Below, piece after piece: positions 20,334 through 29,035 of a stretch of 64,000 nt of DNA. The stretch's first letter is position 1. Each line of letters begins with the position of its first letter. The DNA comes from Fulverythrobacter ferritrahens (GTDB lineage Bacteria > Pseudomonadota > Alphaproteobacteria > Sphingomonadales > Sphingomonadaceae): positions 558,001 through 622,000 of the forward strand of contig NZ_JACDXU010000001.1 in NCBI RefSeq assembly GCF_020539485.1, read 5' to 3'. Both the position numbers and the translations under genes were made by a program. The notes beneath the pieces are model-generated. The model did no database searches. It saw only the letters and a program-made list of their open reading frames with translations, and was not told the DNA's origin.

Positions 20334-21011
20334 TCATGTGCCCCCCGTGATCATGTCGCGGATCTGGCCGATGGGGCCGGAAAGCAGCACCAGCACCAGA
20401 TGCACCGCCAGAAAGCACACCAGGGTCCAGGCGCAGAGGAAATGGATCGAACGGGCACTCTGACGGCCGAAGAAGATATCCAGCAGCCACGGCCAGTTGG
20501 CATCCATGCCGGGGCTCATGGCGAGGCCGGTGAAGATCATCAACGGCAGCAGGATGAAGATCACTGCGCCATAGCTGGCCTTCTGCAGGAAATTGAACTT
20601 CACCCCTTCATGCCGGAAATCCAGCCGCAGATGCTTGACGATGTCGGCCTTGATCGCACTCCAGCGCCATTCGCGCGGCCGGGTAACCAGATCGCGGATG
20701 AAATGGTGGTTCACCAGCGAGACCACCATGAACAGCAGCAGCCCGAAGGCGAAGGGCCAGGCGATCAGCAAATGCCATAGCCGTGCCTCAGCCAGGCTGT
20801 AATGGCCGGGAATGGTCATCCAGTTGGGAAAGCGCACCAGGTGGAGCCAGGCATCTGCACGATCAAAGCCATAGTCGCCCCAGTAAAGCCTGGGATGGGC
20901 GTTGGATATGCCCAGGCCCGACATGAACAGCCCAATCAGGCACGCGGCGTTCAGCCAGTGCCACAGGCGCGTGGGCAGGGCATGTTTCCTCTGCGGGGCG
21001 GGCTTGGTCAC
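20334..21011 (-). CDS. Cytochrome b561-type membrane protein
   Basis: A 225-aa haem-binding membrane protein with about four to five helices. Histidines suited to haem ligation are in LWHWLNAAC (first helix), LWHLLIAWPF and SIHFLCAW/VHLVLVLL (last helices). It matches the b561/YedZ-like partners of periplasmic molybdopterin enzymes. Its start overlaps the stop of the SDR gene by 4 nt, and the molybdopterin gene follows after 13 bp, so the three genes form a tight operon. Role inferred: passing quinol electrons to the lipoprotein enzyme. Confidence 0.85.
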   Translation of the reverse strand: MTKPAPQRKHALPTRLWHWLNAACLIGLFMSGLGISNAHPRLYWGDYGFDRADAWLHLVRFPNWMTIPGHYSLAEARLWHLLIAWPFAFGLLLFMVVSLVNHHFIRDLVTRPREWRWSAIKADIVKHLRLDFRHEGVKFNFLQKASYGAVIFILLPLMIFTGLAMSPGMDANWPWLLDIFFGRQSARSIHFLCAWTLVCFLAVHLVLVLLSGPIGQIRDMITGGT

Positions 21012-21772
21012 GGCCTCTCCTCTTCCCGCGCAAGATAGAGCACATCGCGGGGCTGGGAAAGCAGATGCTGGCCTGAATCAACGAACAGGGTAGTGCCGCT
21101 TTCCAGCCAGCCCTGCGCCAGGAAGAAGGCCGCATCGGCCACTTCGGCAGCGCTGGTCAGGCGGCGCAGCAGATTGAGGCGGCCCGAAACCTCGAATTCC
21201 TCGGGCGTCTGGTCATGGCTGGGCAGGATCGCGCCGGGCGCGAGGCCATAGATCCGGTCCCGCCGCCGCCGGTCCGCCATGGCCAGCATCGGGATAGTGG
21301 CGGCCAGCGCATGTTTGCTCATGGTATAAGAGAAGAAATCCGGGTTCGGATTTGCAAGCTTCTGATCGGTAATAGCGATCACCTTGCGCCCCGCCGGACT
21401 GCGGGCATTGGCGAGAAAGGCCTGCGCCATGCGCACCGGCGACACTGCATTGATCCGCATCGAAAGGCGGCTGGTTTCAGGATCGAGCCCGGTCGCCTCG
21501 TCCGGCACGAAGATGGAGGCGGAATTGATCAGCACCCGCCAGTCCGGCAGCCGGGCGGCAAGTGTTTCGATCATGGCGATCGCTGCCTCGCTGTCGATGA
21601 GATCGCACACCACGACCTCCGCCGAAGGCAGAGCGGCGGCCAGCGCATCGGCTTCCCGGCGGGAACGATTGCAGTGGATCACCACATGCCAGCCTTCTGC
21701 CGCGAACCGCCGCACGATCTGCGCGCCGACCCGCTTGCCGCCGCCGGTGACGAGGACTGCCGGGCCTGTCAT
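21008..21772 (-). CDS. Short-chain dehydrogenase resembling pteridine reductase (FolM/PTR1 type)
   Basis: A 254-aa NAD(P)-dependent reductase. The cofactor motif is TGGGKRVG (residues 9-16), the TGxxxRxG form used by pteridine reductases. The catalytic pair is Tyr 149 and Lys 153 (YTMSK), and Asp 136 in AITD occupies the place of the usual SDR serine, again as in PTR1/FolM. Likely substrates are dihydromonapterin or dihydropteridines. It heads the operon with the b561 and molybdopterin-enzyme genes, which hints at a link with pterin metabolism, but this could be coincidental. Confidence 0.82.
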   Translation of the reverse strand: MTGPAVLVTGGGKRVGAQIVRRFAAEGWHVVIHCNRSRREADALAAALPSAEVVVCDLIDSEAAIAMIETLAARLPDWRVLINSASIFVPDEATGLDPETSRLSMRINAVSPVRMAQAFLANARSPAGRKVIAITDQKLANPNPDFFSYTMSKHALAATIPMLAMADRRRRDRIYGLAPGAILPSHDQTPEEFEVSGRLNLLRRLTSAAEVADAAFFLAQGWLESGTTLFVDSGQHLLSQPRDVLYLAREEERP

Positions 21773-21985
21773 CCGGGGAGGGGGATGTTACACATCCGCA
21801 CGGGTTGGAGGGATGAGGGGTAGAATTGGGAGAAAAACAAGCTGTTTCGGTGGCTCGTGTCTGACTGTCGGGCGTTTTGGGAGCGGTGCATCATCCCGGG
21901 CAGTGGACCATATTTCCGCGGAGTAGAAAAGGTGGGATTAGGGGTAATGTACCCACCAAATTCGTCATTCCCGATTACCCATTTC

Positions 21986-22364
21986 CGTTCGTCCTGAGCC
22001 TGTCGAAGGACGCGCGCCAACCTCCGCTCAAATCAGTCCTGCCGGTTTCGAGCCAGCAGTTTGATCCGTTCCCAATCCCCCGCGATAAGCGCCTCTTTCT
22101 TGGCACGGCTCCAGCCCTTGATGCGGCGTTCGGCGGAAAGAGCTTCTTCCCGTGTAGGGAACCGGTCTGACCATACCAGCGTCACCGGCCTGCGATCAGC
22201 GGTATAACCTCCGATCATGCCGCTTTGGTGCTGGGCGATGCGCGTTTCCAGATTGTCGGTATGGCCTGCGTAATAGGAACCGTCATTGCAGCGCAGGAGA
22301 TAGGCGTGGAAATCCATTTGGGCTGACCTTTGTGCGCGTCCTTCGACAGGCTCAGGACGAACGG
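21986..22364. mobile_element. Candidate cassette: GIY-YIG gene between inverted copies of repeat A
   Basis: Copy A1 (21986-22018) contains TTCGTCCTGAGCCTGTCGAA; copy A2 (22334-22364) is its reverse complement. They enclose the GIY-YIG gene with only 14 and 16 bp to spare, so almost nothing else fits inside. No target duplication is evident. Mobility is inferred, not shown. Confidence 0.5.
22033..22317 (-). CDS. Single-domain GIY-YIG nuclease (URI/COG2827 type)
   Basis: A 94-aa protein that is essentially one GIY-YIG nuclease domain. The first Tyr is in HAYLLRC, the second in YYAGHT, the conserved Arg in ETRIAQH, and the metal-binding Glu in SAERRIKGW. These residues appear complete, so the enzyme may be active on DNA. 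The gene lies inside an inverted pair of dispersed repeats, and the 16-bp leader means its promoter must lie in or beyond the repeat. Unlike UvrC or homing nucleases it has no other domain. Cellular role unknown. Confidence 0.88.
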   Translation of the reverse strand: MDFHAYLLRCNDGSYYAGHTDNLETRIAQHQSGMIGGYTADRRPVTLVWSDRFPTREEALSAERRIKGWSRAKKEALIAGDWERIKLLARNRQD

Positions 22365-22386
22365 AGGGGGATAAAGGCGGGCAATA

Positions 22387-23025
22387 TCACCCCACCTTCG
22401 CCGCCGCCCTTTCCCGCCACTCGGGCGAAAGCGCATCCAGCGTCCCCAGCTCCGCAAGCTCACCCCTGTCCGCGCCCTTATGGAACATCAGCGCGAACAC
22501 CCGCGCTATGCTCCAGCCCTTATGCCCCGGCACTTCCAGCACGAAACTGTCCCCGGCCGTCACCACGCCCGGTTCCATCACCCGGTAATACCAGCCGCAG
22601 CGGCCGCTTTTCAGGACGCTGGCGGTGATGCCTTTTGCGCCGAACTTGTGGTCGATTTTCCAGCAAGGCTGGCGGCCCTGGCTGACTTCCACCAGCGCAG
22701 TGCCGAGGCGATAGTGGTCGCCGATCAGCACGTCGCTTTCGGTGAGGCCCAGAGTGGAAACATTCTCGCCAAAGGCGCCGGGTGCGGCCAGCAGGGGGTG
22801 GTCGCTCAGCTCGTCGCGCCAGCCGGCGTAATGGTCCAGCGGATAGTGATGTAAGGCCATATGGGTGCCGCCGTGATGCACCCGGTCCGCCTGTTCATCC
22901 CCATCCAGCCCCATCGCGCCCACGGAAACCGGGCCCGCCGCGGGCTGTTTGACGATGGCGCTCTTTTCCTCGCCGCGAAAGGGCACGGCCCTGCCGGTGA
23001 GGATAGCTTCGATCCGGTAGGCCAT
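22387..23025 (-). CDS. MOSC-domain protein (YiiM-like)
   Basis: A 212-aa protein of the MOSC family, which handles sulfur or molybdenum-cofactor-dependent reactions; YiiM of E. coli protects against N-hydroxylated base analogues. Family-like features are LDGDEQADRVHHGG near residue 45, GAFGENVS near residue 86, and the conserved Cys in QGRQPCWKID. Start 23025 is supported by GGGAG at 8-nt spacing; an in-frame upstream ATG at 23085 lacks this. It is divergent from the dioxygenase gene. Confidence 0.88.
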   Translation of the reverse strand: MAYRIEAILTGRAVPFRGEEKSAIVKQPAAGPVSVGAMGLDGDEQADRVHHGGTHMALHHYPLDHYAGWRDELSDHPLLAAPGAFGENVSTLGLTESDVLIGDHYRLGTALVEVSQGRQPCWKIDHKFGAKGITASVLKSGRCGWYYRVMEPGVVTAGDSFVLEVPGHKGWSIARVFALMFHKGADRGELAELGTLDALSPEWRERAAAKVG

Positions 23026-23144
23026 GCGTTGAACTCCCGCGAAAAATTTCCTTCCGCCTTTCGCGCGTTTGTTGCCCCAGATCAATTCGCGGCGCGGCAG
23101 GATCGGTAGATTGATGAAATATCAATGAACTTGGAAGGATCGCC

Positions 23145-24611
23145 ATGGCCCATTATCCCAACACCCCCGGCTTTACCGGAGTGCTCCGCCCGCTGCGTAT
23201 CGAAGGCGACATTCTGGATGTGGAAATCGAGGGCGAAATTCCGGCCGAGCTGAACGGCACGTTCCACCGGGTGCATCCCGATGCGCAATTTCCGCCCAAA
23301 TTCGAGAATGACCAGTTCTTCAATGGCGATGGCATGGTCAGCATGTTCCACGTCCATGACGGGAAGGTGGATTTCAAACAGCGCTATGCCCAGACCGACA
23401 AATGGAAGGCAGAGCGGGAAGCAGGCCGCAGCCTGTTCGGCGCCTATCGCAATCCGCTGACCGATGACGACAGCGTGAAGGGCATGGTTCGCGGCACGGC
23501 CAATACCAATGTGATGGTCCATGCGGGCAAGCTCTATGCGATGAAGGAAGACAGCCCCTGCCTGATCATGGACCCGCTGACGCTGGAGACCGAAGGCTAC
23601 ACCGATTTCGGCGGAAAGATCGAGAACCAGACCTTTTCCGCCCATGCCAAGATCGATCCGGTGACGGGGAATTTCTGCAATTTCGGCTATGCCGCCACGG
23701 GGCTATTCACCACCGATTGCAGCTATTTCGAGATCGATCCCGAAGGCAATGTCCTGTTCGAGACTTTCTTCACCGTGCCCTATTATTGCATGATGCATGA
23801 TTACGGGCTGACGCAGGATTATGCGATCTTCCACATCGTGCCCTGCACCGGCAATTGGGACCGGCTGAAGGCGGGCAAGCCGCATTTCGGCTTCGACAAG
23901 ACGCTGCCGGTCTATCTGGGAATCCTGCCGCGCGGCAGCGGCGTGACCAACAAGGACATGCGCTGGTTCAAGGCGCCCAAGACGATCTTCGCCAGCCATG
24001 TGATGAACGCCTTCCAGGACGGGACGAAGATCCATTTCGACGTCCCCCAGGCCGAAGGAAACAGCTTCCCCTTCTTCCCCGACATTCATGACGACAGCTT
24101 CGATCCGGTGGCGGCGCTGCCCTATCTCCATCGCTGGACGGTGGACATGGGATCGAACAGCGAGGAGTTCCAGTCAGTCGAGAAACTGACCGACTGGATC
24201 GACGAATTTCCCCGGATTGACGAACGCTATGTCGGCCAGCCCTATCGCCATGGCTGGGGGCTGGTGATGGACCCGGAAATGCCGATGGAATTCCTGCGCG
24301 GGCGGGCATCGGGCTTCAAGATGAACAAGATTGGCCATTGGGACCATGCCACCGGCAAGCAGGATTTCTGGTGGGCCGGGCCGCAGAGCATCGTGCAGGA
24401 ACCCTGCTTCGTGCCGCGCCACAAGGATAGCGCGGAAGGGGATGGCTATATCATCGCGCTCGTGGACAATCTGATCACCAATTACAGCGATCTGGTGGTG
24501 CTGGACGCCCTGCGTATGAGCGATGGCCCGATCGGCCGTGCCAAACTGCCGATCCGTATCCGCTCCGGCCTGCATGGCAATTGGGCGGATGCATCGAAAC
24601 TGCCGAGCTGA
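23145..24611 (+). CDS. Carotenoid oxygenase family, lignostilbene dioxygenase-like
   Basis: A 488-aa non-haem iron enzyme that splits a C=C bond with O2. The four iron-binding histidines can be placed at residues 167 (FSAHAKI), 218 (MMHDYG), 285 (FASHVMN) and 477 (GLHGNW). This spacing is near that of the Novosphingobium stilbene cleavage enzymes of the NOV1 group as I remember them. There is no signal peptide, so it is cytoplasmic. Substrates could be lignin-derived stilbenes, isoeugenol or apocarotenoids. It converges on an amidohydrolase gene. Start context: CTTGGAAGGATCGCC before ATG. Confidence 0.93.
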   Translation: MAHYPNTPGFTGVLRPLRIEGDILDVEIEGEIPAELNGTFHRVHPDAQFPPKFENDQFFNGDGMVSMFHVHDGKVDFKQRYAQTDKWKAEREAGRSLFGAYRNPLTDDDSVKGMVRGTANTNVMVHAGKLYAMKEDSPCLIMDPLTLETEGYTDFGGKIENQTFSAHAKIDPVTGNFCNFGYAATGLFTTDCSYFEIDPEGNVLFETFFTVPYYCMMHDYGLTQDYAIFHIVPCTGNWDRLKAGKPHFGFDKTLPVYLGILPRGSGVTNKDMRWFKAPKTIFASHVMNAFQDGTKIHFDVPQAEGNSFPFFPDIHDDSFDPVAALPYLHRWTVDMGSNSEEFQSVEKLTDWIDEFPRIDERYVGQPYRHGWGLVMDPEMPMEFLRGRASGFKMNKIGHWDHATGKQDFWWAGPQSIVQEPCFVPRHKDSAEGDGYIIALVDNLITNYSDLVVLDALRMSDGPIGRAKLPIRIRSGLHGNWADASKLPS

Positions 24612-24677
24612 CGGTTTGATGAGTGGGGCAGGGAAGGCCGCGTTTCCGCAAGGGAGCGCGGCCTTCTCCACAAGCCC

Positions 24678-24778
24678 CGTTCGTCCTGAGCCTGTCGAAG
24701 GACGCGGGAAAACGACAGCCCAACATCCCTGATGGGGTTCCGTTCGCGCGCGTCCTTCGACAGGCTCAGGACGAACGG
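24678..24778. repeat. Inverted pair of repeat A without a gene
   Basis: Copies at 24678-24706 (plus) and 24747-24778 (minus) share the core TTCGTCCTGAGCCTGTCGAA and face each other across 40 bp of non-coding sequence. The pair sits between convergent genes and could form a bidirectional terminator. Orientation is the same as around the GIY-YIG gene at 22 kb. Confidence 0.85.
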
Positions 24779-24807
24779 AGGTGGTTAGTGGGAGGCAGTG
24801 GCGCCGC

Positions 24808-26010
24808 TTAAGCCGCCACAGCCTCCTGCCCGATGGCCAGCTTCGCCCGCAAGGTCACCTTGCTCAGATCCAACCCATAGAGCTTGGCCGCATTGCCGCC
24901 GACGATCTTCTTCACGTCTTCCGGGTTCATGTGGCCCATGGTCTTTTCGATGGTCGGGCGGCTGTTCGGCCAGATCGAGTCCGGATGCGGATAGTCGCTG
25001 GCCCACAGGAGATTGTCCGGCCCCCAGAATTCGAGCAGCCGCATGGCGGTGGGGCTCTGCTGGAAGGTGCCGTAAACCTGCCGGCGGAACAGGTCCGAAG
25101 GCTTCATCTTGTGCGGGATGCCGCCCTTGTCGTCCCAGTAATCGGCGCATTCCCACAGGCGATGGTGGCGATAATCGAGTTCTTCGACCACCCAGGGAAC
25201 CCAGCCCACGCCGCTTTCCGCGATCACGATCTTCAGGCCGGGATGGCGTTCCAGAATGCCCCAGGCGAACAAATCCACGAAGGGATCGAGGAACTGGTCG
25301 ATGAACATCTTGGCGTGGAGGAAGGTCGCGCCCGGGCTGCCCTTGTATTTGTCGAAGGCCTTGGTGGCCGAAGGGAAGACGGTAACGTGGAAGGACAGGA
25401 CGATGCCGGTTTCTTCCAGCAGTTCGAACAGGGGTTCCCAGCGGGGATCTTCCAGGCGCGGTTCGGCCACGGCGATCTGCAGATTGGCCTGCTTCACCCC
25501 GCCGCGCGCGGCAAGGCGCTTCAGCTCGTCAATCGCCGGTTCGGGATGCGGGGGCAGCATGGCCACGCCGATCAGCCGGTCCGGCGCGGCGGAGCAGAAA
25601 TCGTCATAGAGCCAGTCGTTGAAGGCGGAATAGCAGGCGCGCATCAGCGCCTCGTCATCGGTCTTGATCGAAGTGACCGGGCCGAACACCAGATGGCCCC
25701 ACACGCCGTCACGGTCCATGTCTTCCAGCCGCAGCTTGGGGTTGCCCGCGCGCAGTTCGGTAATGTCTTCCACGCCGCCGCGATCGTATGCGGTCTTGAT
25801 CGGCTTGGGCCCGCCGAAGCTGAACGCCTTGCCGGACCACATGCCCCAGCTCTGCCCGTCACACACCCAGTGCGCCATGCCCTTGTCGTTCACTTCGATA
25901 TGCGGTGCGCGATCGCCCCATTCGGCTTCCATGCGGCGGGTCCACACGTCGGCGGGCAGCATGTTGAGGTCGAGATGATCGTCGCAGGAGATCAGCGGCG
26001 TTTCGATCAT
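24808..26010 (-). CDS. Amidohydrolase-family (PF04909-like) hydrolase or decarboxylase
   Basis: A 400-aa TIM-barrel metal enzyme. The N-terminal motif SCDDHLDL replaces the usual HxH; this D-x-H form occurs in decarboxylase-like members such as ACMSD and LigW relatives. Later motifs are SFHVTVFP, VIAESGVGWVPW and ASDYPHPDS, the last holding the conserved Asp. GGAG lies about 9-10 nt before ATG 26010; a much longer upstream reading is out of keeping with the family. It converges on the dioxygenase gene, and both may act on aromatic compounds, but no shared pathway is shown. Confidence 0.88.
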   Translation of the reverse strand: MIETPLISCDDHLDLNMLPADVWTRRMEAEWGDRAPHIEVNDKGMAHWVCDGQSWGMWSGKAFSFGGPKPIKTAYDRGGVEDITELRAGNPKLRLEDMDRDGVWGHLVFGPVTSIKTDDEALMRACYSAFNDWLYDDFCSAAPDRLIGVAMLPPHPEPAIDELKRLAARGGVKQANLQIAVAEPRLEDPRWEPLFELLEETGIVLSFHVTVFPSATKAFDKYKGSPGATFLHAKMFIDQFLDPFVDLFAWGILERHPGLKIVIAESGVGWVPWVVEELDYRHHRLWECADYWDDKGGIPHKMKPSDLFRRQVYGTFQQSPTAMRLLEFWGPDNLLWASDYPHPDSIWPNSRPTIEKTMGHMNPEDVKKIVGGNAAKLYGLDLSKVTLRAKLAIGQEAVAA

Positions 26011-26120
26011 GATATCTCTCTCCGAGGAAATTTGCTTAGCTTGCTTTCGACATGGCAGGAGCGGAGCCGCTACGCAATGAACTTTATACAGGCACCAAAG
26101 GGCAGGCAGGCGCGAAAATA

Positions 26121-26156
26121 CGAAAGGCCGCGCAGCTTTCGCCGCGCGGCCTTTCG
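26121..26156 (-). terminator. Intrinsic terminator of the glycine-zipper gene
   Basis: CGAAAGGCCGCGC at 26121-26133 pairs perfectly with 26144-26156 (13 bp). On the minus strand the stem is followed by TATTTTCG. It lies 40 bp beyond the stop of the gene at 26196. Confidence 0.8.
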
Positions 26157-26195
26157 CTGTTGAGCGTGAAATGGGGAGGGGAGGGTGCGTCTGCC

Positions 26196-26570
26196 TTAGC
26201 GGCAGCGCGCCTCGCCCCGATCGATCTCGCGGCCCAGCAGGCCACCCACGGCGGCGCCCAGAATCGTGCCGACGGCGCGGTCGCCGCGCGTATCGATGGC
26301 CCGGCCCACCAGCGCACCACCGGCGGCGCCGATGATCAGGCCAGTCGTGCCATTGTCGCGCTTGCAGTAATAGCGGCCGTCGTTGCCGCGCCATACGCGA
26401 TCATTGTGGCTGATGCGGCGCGGCTCCTTATAGCGGCCGCGGCTGTCATACATGCTGCGATCGTCATGGCGGTGGCTGTGATAATGGTCACGACCCCGTT
26501 CGTGAGCCGCAGCGGGAACAGCGGGCAGAACCAGGCCGGCAGCCGCAATGGCCATCATAAACTTCTTCAT
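26196..26570 (-). CDS. Glycine-zipper exported protein, paralogue 2
   Basis: A 124-aa protein with a cleavable signal peptide (ending at VPAAAHE, no lipobox). A His/Arg/Asp/Tyr-rich mature start is followed by the motif NDRVWRGNDGRYYCKR and a glycine zipper (GTTGLIIGAAGGALVGRAID, then GAAVGGLLGREID). It ends RCR. It is a clear paralogue of the lipoprotein at 13517-13924 but is secreted rather than lipidated. Probably an envelope protein; function unknown. AGGAAAGGA precedes the ATG. Confidence 0.78.
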   Translation of the reverse strand: MKKFMMAIAAAGLVLPAVPAAAHERGRDHYHSHRHDDRSMYDSRGRYKEPRRISHNDRVWRGNDGRYYCKRDNGTTGLIIGAAGGALVGRAIDTRGDRAVGTILGAAVGGLLGREIDRGEARCR

Positions 26571-26724
26571 GGCTCGATCCTTTCCTTCCTGATCAGATCC
26601 AATGAAGGCTTATTCGTTCATCCAGGCAAAACCTTTGCTGAACGGATCGTTGGGATTTCCATCTGGAGCCGAGCCGTGAATTTTGCGGGATGGGCGGAGT
26701 GTTTCGGATGTTTGCAGGCAGTTT

Positions 26725-27333
26725 TCAGGATTGTTTCCGGGCCGTCACCGCATGCCAGAGGGTGGGCGTGCCGCCGAAGCTGCCGCCCTGCGTAGTTGCG
26801 ATCTCCAGCCCGGCCCAAACCGCCGCCTGGCCGTATGCCGATTCGAGATCAGGCAGGGACAAATAGCTGTAGAACCGGCCGAAATCGTCCCGCCCATTGG
26901 CGTGGTGGGGGGAGCCGTCTCCACCTTTGTAATTGGCAAAGAAAAGCGCGCCGGGCTTCAGCGCGCGGTGAATGCGGGCGAGGATGCCGGGCAAATCCGC
27001 CAGCGGCACATGCAGCAGCGAGGCATGGCACCATGCCGCGTCATAGAGGCGATCGGCATCCAGTTCCTCATACAGCATCACCGGCACCGCGCGGCCCAGC
27101 CTTTCGCTGGCGAGCCGCGCCATCTCGAGCACGCCGTCGCTTGTATCCACTTCGAAGCCGCGCGCGATCATGCGCTGCGCATCGCGCCCATCGCCGCAGC
27201 CCATTTCCAGAATGCGCGCGCTGGGGGCAAGACCATCGAGGAAGGCGTCCAACTCCGGGCGAAGTTCGTGGGGCAGGGCTGCAGCCCATTCGCGCGAACG
27301 GGTGCGATAGAATTCGGCGGTTTGCGGGTCCAT
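26725..27333 (-). CDS. Class I SAM-dependent methyltransferase
   Basis: A 202-aa protein with the SAM motif ILEMGCGDGRDA (about residues 41-52), an acidic residue at the end of strand 2 (EVDTSD), and a motif IV-like segment ADRLYDAAWCHASLLHVP. The C-terminal FYSYLSLPDLESA matches small tellurite-resistance or methyltransferase-11-type proteins. Substrate not predictable. The ribosome binding site is weak. Confidence 0.82.
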   Translation of the reverse strand: MDPQTAEFYRTRSREWAAALPHELRPELDAFLDGLAPSARILEMGCGDGRDAQRMIARGFEVDTSDGVLEMARLASERLGRAVPVMLYEELDADRLYDAAWCHASLLHVPLADLPGILARIHRALKPGALFFANYKGGDGSPHHANGRDDFGRFYSYLSLPDLESAYGQAAVWAGLEIATTQGGSFGGTPTLWHAVTARKQS

Positions 27334-27396
27334 GGTGAGGGCTTACGCAATCGGGTTCGTCATTGCGAGTGACTGTTCAGGTGAAAGGCAATTCCG

Positions 27397-28254
27397 GTGA
27401 CTGACCAAGTGCTTCTCGATCTCGTCGACGTGTTCGGTGCCGCACCGCTGAGGGGCAATCCGCTGGCAGTGGTGCGCGGGGCGGAGGGGTGGAGCGGGGA
27501 GCGGATGCTGCGGCTTACCCAATGGCTGGGCTTTTCGGAAACGACCTTCCTCTTGCCGCCCAGAGATCCGGCGGCGGATTACCGGGTGCGGATTTTCTAT
27601 CCCGGCGGTGAATTGCCGTTCGCCGGGCACCCGACGCTCGGCACCTGCCATGCGTGGTTGCAGGCAGGCGGCCAGCCGCGCCGTGAAGGCGTGATGGTTC
27701 AGGAATGCGGCGCCGGGCTGGTGGAAGTGCGGCAGGAGGGGGAGATGCTGTCCTTCTGCGCCCCGCCGCTGGTGAAGAGTGGAGAACTGTCTGACGAAGA
27801 GCGCGCCGAAGCAGCCCGCATCGCCGGGGTGGATGAGGGCGCCATTCTTTCCGCCGTCCATGCCGATAACGGCCCCGGCTGGAAGATGCTCCGCCTGCGT
27901 TCGGCAGAGGATGTGCTGGCCGCCAGCCCCCTGCCGCGCGCGGAGCCGGGTACTGACCTTGGCCTTGCCGGCCCCTATCCGGACGCATCTGAGGTGGCGT
28001 GGGAAATTCGCGCCTTCTTCGTCAATGACAAGGGATCGCTGGTGGAAGACCCGGTGACCGGCAGCTTCAACGCCGCAGCGGCCATGTATCTGTTCGGTAC
28101 TGGCCTTGCGAAAGAGAGCTACGTTGCGGCTCAGGGGCGCAAGCTGGGGGCGGATGGCCGCGTGTTCTGCTGCGTGGACAAGAACAATGCGGTGTGGGTC
28201 GGGGGCAGGGTGGTGACGATTTCCAGCGGCGGAGTGATGCCTTCGTTTGACTGA
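27397..28254 (+). CDS. PhzF-family epimerase/isomerase
   Basis: A 285-aa protein of the PhzF/DapF-fold family. The catalytic Glu is in FSETTF (Glu 48), and the conserved loop GGELPFAGHPT is at residues 70-80; the C-terminal half has VEDPVTGSFNAAAAMYL. Members isomerise small acids, as in phenazine synthesis, but most in bacteria are of unknown substrate. Translation starts at GTG 27397, with AAAGG 8 nt upstream. A half copy of repeat C (CGTCATTGCGAG at about 27358) lies just upstream of the gene. Confidence 0.88.
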   Translation: MTDQVLLDLVDVFGAAPLRGNPLAVVRGAEGWSGERMLRLTQWLGFSETTFLLPPRDPAADYRVRIFYPGGELPFAGHPTLGTCHAWLQAGGQPRREGVMVQECGAGLVEVRQEGEMLSFCAPPLVKSGELSDEERAEAARIAGVDEGAILSAVHADNGPGWKMLRLRSAEDVLAASPLPRAEPGTDLGLAGPYPDASEVAWEIRAFFVNDKGSLVEDPVTGSFNAAAAMYLFGTGLAKESYVAAQGRKLGADGRVFCCVDKNNAVWVGGRVVTISSGGVMPSFD

Positions 28255-28264
28255 AGTAGCCGCT

Positions 28265-28356
28265 GCGCGCGGCCTTCGACAGGCTCCGGCAGGGCGGAAC
28301 TTAATATGATTTCCAGGACACTACCCGTTCGTCCTGAGCTTGTCGAAGGGCGCGCG
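28265..28356. repeat. Diverged copies of repeat A in tail-to-tail order
   Basis: A degraded minus-strand copy (28265-28297, GCCTTCGACAGGCTCC) is followed by a plus-strand copy (28326-28356, CGTTCGTCCTGAGCTTGTCG). The order is opposite to the other A pairs. It lies between the convergent PhzF and azoR genes. Confidence 0.7.
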
Positions 28357-28400
28357 CAACGTATCCTCCAACAAGCCCAGGCTGACGAGTTATCGCAAGA

Positions 28401-28997
28401 TCAGAGCTTCGCGATTTCTTCCTTGGCCGCCGCAATCGAGGCCGCGCGGGCTTCGGGGCCATAGCCGATCTTTTCGGCGCGGATGAATTCGACATTGTCG
28501 ATGCCGATGAAGCCGAACATGTCGCGCAGATAGGTTTCCTGATGTTCCATCGGGCCGTCAAAGGCATATTCGCCGCCGCGCGAGGAGATCACGATTACCC
28601 GGCGGCCACCGGCCAGGCCCTTGGGGCCGGCTTCGGAATAGCTGAAGGTCACGCCGGGCACGCCCAGGCGGTCGAGCCAGGCCTTGATCGAGCTGGGAAT
28701 GGTGAAGTTGTACATCGGCGCGCCGATGATCACTACGTCCGAAGCCAGGAACTGATCCAGCACCGCGCGTTCCGCCGGGAAAGCGGCGGCCATTTCAGGC
28801 GTGTGCGCTTCGGCCGGCAGGCGAATCGCGCCGGTGGTGGCGGGGGTCAAATGGGGCAGGGGATCGGTCGCGAAATCCAGCGAAGAGATTTCGGCATCGG
28901 GATGCTTGGCAGTGAAATGCTCGACCGCAGCCTTGGTCAGCTCACGGCTGACGGAATTCTCGCCCGTGGTGGCGCTGTCGATATGCAGAATCTTCAT
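28401..28997 (-). CDS. azoR: FMN-dependent NADH-azoreductase
   Basis: A 198-aa flavodoxin-fold quinone/azo reductase (AzoR type) that detoxifies quinones by two-electron reduction. The N-terminus KILHIDSA is the FMN phosphate loop, PMYNFTIPSSIKAWLDR is the central FMN-binding segment, and SSRGGEYAF the second FMN contact. It is divergent from an HxlR-family regulator with only 38 bp between the starts, the classic arrangement for a quinone-responsive pair. Cytoplasmic. Confidence 0.95.
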   Translation of the reverse strand: MKILHIDSATTGENSVSRELTKAAVEHFTAKHPDAEISSLDFATDPLPHLTPATTGAIRLPAEAHTPEMAAAFPAERAVLDQFLASDVVIIGAPMYNFTIPSSIKAWLDRLGVPGVTFSYSEAGPKGLAGGRRVIVISSRGGEYAFDGPMEHQETYLRDMFGFIGIDNVEFIRAEKIGYGPEARAASIAAAKEEIAKL

Positions 28998-29035
28998 CTG
29001 GAATTCTCCGGTAACAAACGATAACTTGGGGCCAT

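Noticed and set aside
21986-22364. Classical insertion sequence
   Set aside because: No transposase of a known IS family and no target duplication; only the GIY-YIG gene and repeats are present, so it is described as a candidate cassette.
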